From an uncultured Mycoplasmatota bacterium (lineage in GTDB: Bacteria > Bacillota_I > Bacilli_A > RF39 > UBA660), in NCBI GenBank assembly GCA_948469295.1, contig CAOKLK010000004.1, forward strand, positions 1-12,570: DNA of 12,570 bases, read 5' to 3'. Below are positions 5,111 through 12,570 of this stretch, piece by piece (the stretch's first letter is position 1; each line of letters begins with the position of its first letter). The notes below the pieces were generated by a model, which saw nothing but the letters and a program-made list of their open reading frames with translations, made no database searches and was not told the DNA's origin. A program made the position numbers and the translations under genes.

Positions 5111-7195
5111 ATGGAGTATCTAAATAATTTAAATGCTGCCCAAAAAGAAGCAGTGTTACATAAAGAAGGGCCTTGCTTAGTAATAGCAGGAGCAGGATCT
5201 GGAAAAACCAAAGTACTAACAACAAGAATTGCTTATTTAATAGAAAACGGAGTCAGTCCATATAATATCTTAGCAATTACGTTTACCAACAAAGCTGCCA
5301 AAGAAATGCGAGATCGTTTAAACATCATGGTTCCAGATAACCAAGCCTTTGTAGGAACCTTTCACTCATTTGGATTAAGAGTGATTCGAGAAAACTATGA
5401 AGCATTAGGACTAGAAAAAAACTTTACCATCATCGATAGTGATGATGTGCTAAGCATTATCAAAAAAATCCTCAAAGAAAAAGGTTATGATCCAAAAGAA
5501 TGTGCTCCAAGTTACATAAGAAATCGTATTAGTTTTATCAAAAATGAAATGTTAAATGAAGGCGAAATTAATAAATTTCTAACAAGTGAACCAGAAAAAA
5601 TTGCCACCGAAGTCTATTTTGAATACAAAAAAAGAATGAAAAAAAATAATTCTGTAGATTTTGATGATTTATTATCATTACCAGTAGAATTGTTTCAAAA
5701 AAATAGCGATATTTTAGAGCATTATCAAGAAAAATACAAATATATTTTAATTGATGAATATCAAGATACCAATGAAGTACAATACAAACTTACAAAACTA
5801 TTAGCCAAAAAATATCAAAATTTATTTGTAGTGGGAGATCCAGATCAATCCATCTATATGTTTCGAGGAGCCAATTTTCGAAATATATTGAACTTTGAAA
5901 AAGATTATCAAAATACCAAAGTAATACCCTTAGAAGAAAATTATCGAAGTACAAAAATGATTTTAGATGCTGCCAATTCTGTAATCAAAAATAACTTAGA
6001 AAGAAAAGAAAAAAACTTACGAAGTAACAATGGAGAAGGCGTAAAATTAAAGTATTTAAGAAGTTATGATGAAAAACATGAAGTAACTTTAATAATAGAA
6101 CAAATAAAACATTTAATCGAAGAAGGTTATCAAAAAAAAGACATTGCTGTATTTTATCGTACCAATGCTCAAGCAAGAGCCATAGAAGAACAATTTTTAA
6201 AATCAAGTATTCCTTATAAAGTAGTAGGAAGCTATTATTTTTATAGTAGAAAAGAAATCAAAGACTTAATTTGTTACTTAAGACTGATCTTAAATCCTCA
6301 TGATGAAATATCTTTAAGAAGAGTAATCAACGTTCCAAAACGAAAAATAGGGATTACAACAATAGCTAATATTGAATCGAAAGCTTTGGAACAAGGAATC
6401 AGTATGTTTGATGCAATCACAACCGGAAAAGAATTAGAATTCAAAAATTTAATTCTCGAAATCCAAAAAGAAAGTGAAAGCTTATCTTTAACGGAATTAA
6501 TTGATTGCATCTTAGAAAAAACAGGAATGAAAAAAGAATTAGAAGATGATCCATCCTTAGAAAGTGAACTTCGCTTGGATAACTTAATGGAATTTAAAAG
6601 TATTACTGCATCTTTTGAAAGTCAAACGGGATCAGTAAATTTAGGAGATTTCTTAGAAGAAATTAGTTTAATTGCTGACATAACTGAACACAAAGAATTT
6701 GAAGATGTCGTTACATTAATGACCATTCATAGTGCCAAAGGATTAGAATTTGATGTTGTTTTTTTAGCAGGAATGGAAGAAAGTATCTTTCCCCATGCCA
6801 ATGCATTAGCAGAAAAAGATGGAATTGAAGAAGAAAGAAGACTAATGTATGTCGGAATCACAAGAGCAAGAAAACTACTATTTCTCACTAACGCCAAAAG
6901 AAGAATGTTATATGGAAGAGATACCACAAACCCTCCAAGTAGATTCATAGAAGAAATAGATAATAATTTGTTAGAAATGAACAATAATAGTATCAAAGAA
7001 GAAAAAATAATAAAAAAAGAAGAAATGTATCAAGAAGGTACAGTAGAATACCAAAATGGAGATGTTGTTATGCATACCACTTATGGACGTGGAGTCGTAA
7101 TATCCGTAGATAAAACCATCGTAACCATAGCATTTGCCAAAAACTTTGGCGTTCGAAAATTAATGAAAAATCACAAAAGTATCAAAAAAATGTAG
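5111..7195 (+). CDS. pcrA: ATP-dependent DNA helicase PcrA (UvrD/Rep family)
   Basis: Superfamily 1A 3'-5' DNA helicase that unwinds DNA in nucleotide excision repair, clears protein blocks and supports plasmid rolling-circle replication; cytoplasmic. All motifs are visible: the Q motif LNAAQKEAV (Gln11), Walker A AGAGSGKT (26-33), Ia ITFTNKAAKEM, II LIDEYQDT (about 213-220), III VGDPDQSIYMFRGAN (about 241-255), IV ENYRST (about 276-281), V MTIHSAKGLEFDVVFLAGME (about 536-555) and VI MYVGITRAR (about 579-587). The C-terminal 45 residues (GDVVMHTTYGRGVVISVDK and on) are the Tudor-like fold of PcrA that contacts RNA polymerase. The length of 694 aa is slightly short for the family but complete. 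GGGAAGG (5094-5100) lies 10 bases before ATG. It is the first gene of the operon; pcrB, often upstream in Bacilli, is absent. Assignment is near certain. Confidence 0.97.
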   Translation: MEYLNNLNAAQKEAVLHKEGPCLVIAGAGSGKTKVLTTRIAYLIENGVSPYNILAITFTNKAAKEMRDRLNIMVPDNQAFVGTFHSFGLRVIRENYEALGLEKNFTIIDSDDVLSIIKKILKEKGYDPKECAPSYIRNRISFIKNEMLNEGEINKFLTSEPEKIATEVYFEYKKRMKKNNSVDFDDLLSLPVELFQKNSDILEHYQEKYKYILIDEYQDTNEVQYKLTKLLAKKYQNLFVVGDPDQSIYMFRGANFRNILNFEKDYQNTKVIPLEENYRSTKMILDAANSVIKNNLERKEKNLRSNNGEGVKLKYLRSYDEKHEVTLIIEQIKHLIEEGYQKKDIAVFYRTNAQARAIEEQFLKSSIPYKVVGSYYFYSRKEIKDLICYLRLILNPHDEISLRRVINVPKRKIGITTIANIESKALEQGISMFDAITTGKELEFKNLILEIQKESESLSLTELIDCILEKTGMKKELEDDPSLESELRLDNLMEFKSITASFESQTGSVNLGDFLEEISLIADITEHKEFEDVVTLMTIHSAKGLEFDVVFLAGMEESIFPHANALAEKDGIEEERRLMYVGITRARKLLFLTNAKRRMLYGRDTTNPPSRFIEEIDNNLLEMNNNSIKEEKIIKKEEMYQEGTVEYQNGDVVMHTTYGRGVVISVDKTIVTIAFAKNFGVRKLMKNHKSIKKM

Positions 7196-7210
7196 AGAGG
7201 AAACAAATTT

Positions 7211-10143
<2,933 letters not shown>

Positions 10144-10155
10144 AAAAGAAACAAA

Positions 10156-10184
10156 TTGACAAATGAAAAAAAAATTTGTATATT
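10156..10184 (+). promoter_or_regulatory. Consensus sigma-A promoter of lysS
   Basis: A perfect TTGACA (10156-10161), a 17-base spacer and TATATT (10179-10184). It lies just after the ligA stop. Transcription would start near 10191, exactly where the T-box leader stem begins. No terminator for the upstream operon is seen before it, so some ligA transcripts may run into the leader. Confidence 0.85.
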
Positions 10185-10191
10185 AAATGCA

Positions 10192-10409
10192 TAAAACGCG
10201 TTGAAAATAAAAAGTAGGATAATAAAAAAGCTTAGAAAAGAGACGTAAGACTTAGGTGAAACTTACGAAGCCTTATTATCTGAAAAAAGATATGGGAGCG
10301 TTTCCGTCATTTCTACGTTACAGAAACAAAGAGCATGAAATACATGAACTAAGGTGGTACCGCGGATTATAAGCAAGAATTCGTCCTTTGGAGGATTCTT
10401 GCTTTTTTT
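10192..10409 (+). ncRNA. T-box riboswitch, lysine-type, controlling lysS
   Basis: The conserved T-box sequence AAGGTGGTACCGCGG lies at 10351-10365. Stem I can be drawn: AAACGC (10194-10199) with GCGTTT (10298-10303) at the base, the loop-E motif AGTA (10213-10216), GATAATAA (10218-10225) with TTATTATC (10273-10280), an AGAGA bulge region, and CGTAAG (10244-10249) with CTTACG (10262-10267) around a loop with GGTG (10255-10258). The specifier loop holds GAAAAAAG (10282-10289), whose AAA codon reads lysine. The antiterminator forms when CGTCCTT (10382-10388) pairs with AAGG and GCG of the T-box. The bulge TGGT would pair with the ACCA end of uncharged tRNA-Lys (discriminator A). This predicts read-through when lysyl-tRNA is uncharged, in line with the downstream lysS. 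The exact specifier register within the A-run is inferred. Confidence 0.93.
10371..10409 (+). terminator. T-box leader terminator
   Basis: AAGCAAGAAT (10371-10380) pairs perfectly with ATTCTTGCTT (10395-10404), with inner CC/GG pairing and a T-run 10403-10409. Its 5' arm overlaps sequence used in the alternative antiterminator, as expected for a T-box. Confidence 0.92.
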
Positions 10410-10431
10410 ATTTAAAGAAAGGTGATGAAAA

Positions 10432-11919
10432 ATGAGAGAATTTACAGAACAAGAATTAGTAAGAAGAGAAAAATTAAAAAACATTCCCAATGCTTATCCT
10501 GAAAGATTTGAAACAAATAAAAGTATCAAAGAAGCTATGGAATTAGAAGATGGAATGACAAATATTAAAGTAGCAGGAAGAATTATTCTAATGCGTAAAA
10601 AGGGGAAAATGGCCTTTTTAACCATTGGAGATATCGAAGGAAGAATTCAACTATCCATTAAAATTGATGTAGTGGGAGAAGAAAGATATGCATTTTTCAA
10701 AGAAAATTTTGATTTAGGAGATTTTATTGGAGCAGAAGGAGAAGTATTTACAACCCATACTGGAGAGAAAACCATTCGTGTCAATCAATTTGAATTTTTA
10801 GGAAAAGCCCTAAAACCCCTTCCAGAAAAATTTCATGGTTTAGAAGATATAGAAACCATCTATCGAAATCGTTTTATTGATTTAATAACCAATGAAGAAT
10901 CCAAAAAAACATTTCTATTCCGTTCAAAATTTATTAGAGAGCTAAGAAACTTTTTAGATGAAAATAATTACATTGAAATTGAAACTCCTGTTTTAAACAA
11001 CAAAGCAAGTGGTGCGATTGCCAAACCATTTATTACCCACCACAATGCCCTAGACATCGATTTATACTTAAGAATTGCTCCAGAAACCTACTTAAAAAGA
11101 GCTATAGTGGGAGGTTTTACCAAAGTATTTGAAATAGCAAGATGCTTTAGAAATGAAGGAATTGATCAAACCCATCTTCAAGACTTTACCATGATTGAAG
11201 GATATGGAGCTTACCTAAATTATGAAGATAATATGATCTTCTTAAAAAATATGTTACAAACAATCATTCAAAAAATCTTTGGAACATTACAAATCCAAGT
11301 AGGAGACAAAATGGTAGATTTAAGTGGAGAATGGGAAAAAGTATCTTTTCGAGACTTAATATTAAAATATATCGACATCGACATTGATATTTATAATACC
11401 AAAGAAACTTTACTTACCAAAATTAAAGAAGAAAAACTTGTGATAGAATCAGAAACTCCATTAGAAAATTTAGGATATGGAAACTTAGTTGACCAACTAT
11501 ACAAAAAAGTTGCAAGACCACATATCATAAATCCTATATTCTTAATCAAACACCCAACCGAATTATCTCCACTTGCAAGAGCAAATGATGATAATCCAAA
11601 CGTTGTCGATCGCTTCCAATTAGTAATTAACGGAGCAGAAATTATCAATGCCTATTCCGAATTAGTAGATCCCCAAGAACAAGAAAAACGTTTATTAGAA
11701 CAAGCCAAATTAAAAGCCAATGGAGACGAAGAAGCTATGTCAATGGATTATGATTACATCGAAGCAATGGAAATGGGAATGCCTCCAATTAGTGGTTGGG
11801 GAATGGGAATTGATCGGTTAATACAACTACTAACCAATAGTGAAAATATCAAAGATGTTATTTTATTCCCCTTAATGCGACCAAAAGAAACCAAAATAAA
11901 TCAAGAAGAAACAAACTAA
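10432..11919 (+). CDS. lysS: Lysyl-tRNA synthetase, class II
   Basis: It charges tRNA-Lys with lysine using ATP. The length of 495 aa is normal. Residues about 45-120 form the anticodon-binding OB fold (NIKVAGRIILMRKKGKMAFL, IGAEGEVFTTHTGEKTIRV). The catalytic core has YRNRFIDLI, IEIETPVLNNKASGAIAKPF, THHNALDIDLYLRIAPETYL, motif 2 FEIARCFRNEG (about 233-243) and motif 3 GWGMGIDRLIQLLT (about 455-468), followed by DVILFPLMRPKE, the usual LysRS ending. Two places differ from the common form: IAKPF where TARPF is usual, and THLQDFTMIEGYGAY where RHNPEFTMLEFYQAY is usual; this points to a divergent bacterial LysRS branch. AAAGGTGA precedes ATG by about 6 bases. The lysine T-box directly upstream supports the identity independently. 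No clear terminator follows. Confidence 0.96.
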   Translation: MREFTEQELVRREKLKNIPNAYPERFETNKSIKEAMELEDGMTNIKVAGRIILMRKKGKMAFLTIGDIEGRIQLSIKIDVVGEERYAFFKENFDLGDFIGAEGEVFTTHTGEKTIRVNQFEFLGKALKPLPEKFHGLEDIETIYRNRFIDLITNEESKKTFLFRSKFIRELRNFLDENNYIEIETPVLNNKASGAIAKPFITHHNALDIDLYLRIAPETYLKRAIVGGFTKVFEIARCFRNEGIDQTHLQDFTMIEGYGAYLNYEDNMIFLKNMLQTIIQKIFGTLQIQVGDKMVDLSGEWEKVSFRDLILKYIDIDIDIYNTKETLLTKIKEEKLVIESETPLENLGYGNLVDQLYKKVARPHIINPIFLIKHPTELSPLARANDDNPNVVDRFQLVINGAEIINAYSELVDPQEQEKRLLEQAKLKANGDEEAMSMDYDYIEAMEMGMPPISGWGMGIDRLIQLLTNSENIKDVILFPLMRPKETKINQEETN

Positions 11920-11979
11920 AAAACTCCAAAAAACGATATAATTTCACAAATGTTTCATAAAAAAACAACATAAAAAGCT

Positions 11980-12008
11980 TTTATTCGAAAGTTGATACGT
12001 GATATAAT
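11980..12008 (+). promoter_or_regulatory. Extended -10 promoter of the transporter gene
   Basis: A perfect TATAAT (12003-12008) preceded by TG (at 11999-12001 with its spacer base), with a weak TTTATT (11980-11985) 17 bases upstream. A second TATAAT at 11937-11942, in the same ten-base context GATATAATTT, lacks a TG and a -35. Confidence 0.65.
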
Positions 12009-12028
12009 TTGTTAGAAGGAGGTGCATA

Positions 12029-12570
12029 GTGAAAAAGTTTTTTGAAAAACACGATTTGGTAAAATTAACATTAATAGCAATAGTTTTTACTTTAGTATTA
12101 ACTTGGATTGTACCAAGTGGTATTTATCAAGGTGGTTCAGTAGTAGGAGAAATCAAAAGAACCGGATTTGCAGATTTATTTCTAGCTGGAATGATGAGTG
12201 TAAGTTTCTTCTTACAACAAATTCTATTTGTGTTAGCAGTTGGAGCTTTCTATGGAGTTTTAACGACCATGGATGGATATAAAAAATTAGTAGGAAATCT
12301 TGCCAATAAAATCAAAAATCATGAAATTATTTTCTTAACAATAACTTCTATATTAATTGCAGGATTTACTTCAATTACAACGAATATTTTTGTAATATTC
12401 CTATTCATTCCATTTCTAATTAGCATTATTAGAAAAGCAAATTTAGATGATATGACTGCTTTTACCACAACATTTGGATCCGTTTTAATAGGTGTGTTAG
12501 GAGCAACTTATGGAACAGAAGGACTAATCAGTTTCACAAATTATCTAAAATATTATACAACTGCAACAGT
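12029..12570 (+). CDS. Multi-pass membrane transporter, YfcC/ion-transporter-like, 5' part
   Basis: The start is GTG 12029, behind a strong AAGGAGGTG (about 12016-12024) with short spacing. The frame is open to the window end, giving 180 codons; the 3' part lies outside. The N-terminus, KKFFEKHDLVKLTLIAIVFT, leads into TM1 (about 12-30, ending WIVPSG). More hydrophobic segments lie at about 48-76 (FADLFLAGMMSVSFFLQQIL), 98-132 (IIFLTITSILIAGFTSITTN, then IFVIFLFIPFLISII) and 146-165 (FGSVLIGVLGATYG). HDLVKxT, xWIVPSGxYQGG and the later TTNIFVIFLFIPF recall the YfcC/C4-dicarboxylate-carrier type membrane proteins of the ion transporter superfamily. The substrate cannot be told. It appears to be its own transcription unit. 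Confidence 0.8.
   Translation, partial: MKKFFEKHDLVKLTLIAIVFTLVLTWIVPSGIYQGGSVVGEIKRTGFADLFLAGMMSVSFFLQQILFVLAVGAFYGVLTTMDGYKKLVGNLANKIKNHEIIFLTITSILIAGFTSITTNIFVIFLFIPFLISIIRKANLDDMTAFTTTFGSVLIGVLGATYGTEGLISFTNYLKYYTTAT

Noticed and set aside
5985..6206. Minus-strand frames opposite pcrA, ligA, lysS and the coiled-coil genes
   Set aside because: They are shadows of strongly supported plus-strand genes, with Leu/Phe/Ser-rich antisense composition and no ribosome binding sites.
11949..11972. ATGTT...AACAT hairpin after lysS as its terminator
   Set aside because: A five-base AT-rich stem with a long loop and no T-run on the plus strand.
11935..12010. Ten-base direct repeat GATATAATTT as operator sites
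   Set aside because: Both copies contain a -10-like TATAAT in very AT-rich DNA, so chance or two promoters is simpler.

Overview
The window comes from a very AT-rich Firmicutes-type genome (Bacilli or a Mollicutes-adjacent gut lineage is most likely). The grounds are A/T-dominated codons, strong AGGAGG-type ribosome binding sites, extended -10 promoters, U-tailed terminators, the pcrA/ligA pairing and a T-box before lysS. TGA is used as a stop (ligA) and tryptophan is TGG throughout, so the mycoplasma code does not apply. The lineage is inferred from style, not from a marker gene.

Positions 1-1150 are a gene graveyard. They hold a RhuM-like fragment with a stop and a frameshift, then a transglutaminase-like gene split by what looks like a one-base deletion. 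On the minus strand there is an NMT1/SsuA-type ABC transporter solute-binding protein gene whose 3' half is gone. The pattern suggests an accessory DNA insertion or rearrangement that replaced the end of a transporter operon and then decayed.

Positions 1820-5074 hold small, mostly unrecognised genes in separate transcription units. First comes a two-membrane-segment coiled-coil protein. A three-gene operon follows, with its own promoter and terminator: one long coiled-coil protein and two small proteins, all of whose helical segments resemble degenerate mTERF-like repeats. A small lipoprotein follows, again with its own promoter and terminator. The three-gene operon is the best candidate here for an undescribed system.

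Positions 5080-10143 form a DNA-repair operon: pcrA (UvrD-family helicase), a sugar-1-phosphate-type nucleotidyltransferase, and ligA (NAD-dependent DNA ligase), with gaps of only 14-15 bases. The nucleotidyltransferase is an unexpected guest in the usual pcrA-ligA pair and has glycine at the usually conserved signature arginine.

Positions 10156-11919 hold a consensus promoter, a T-box leader whose specifier reads AAA (lysine), its terminator, and lysS (class II lysyl-tRNA synthetase). Here uncharged tRNA-Lys would switch on production of its own charging enzyme. The window ends inside a multi-pass membrane transporter gene (from GTG 12029) with its own extended -10 promoter. Several genes start at TTG or GTG, and for several the longest possible frame begins too far upstream; the chosen starts follow the ribosome binding sites and promoters.
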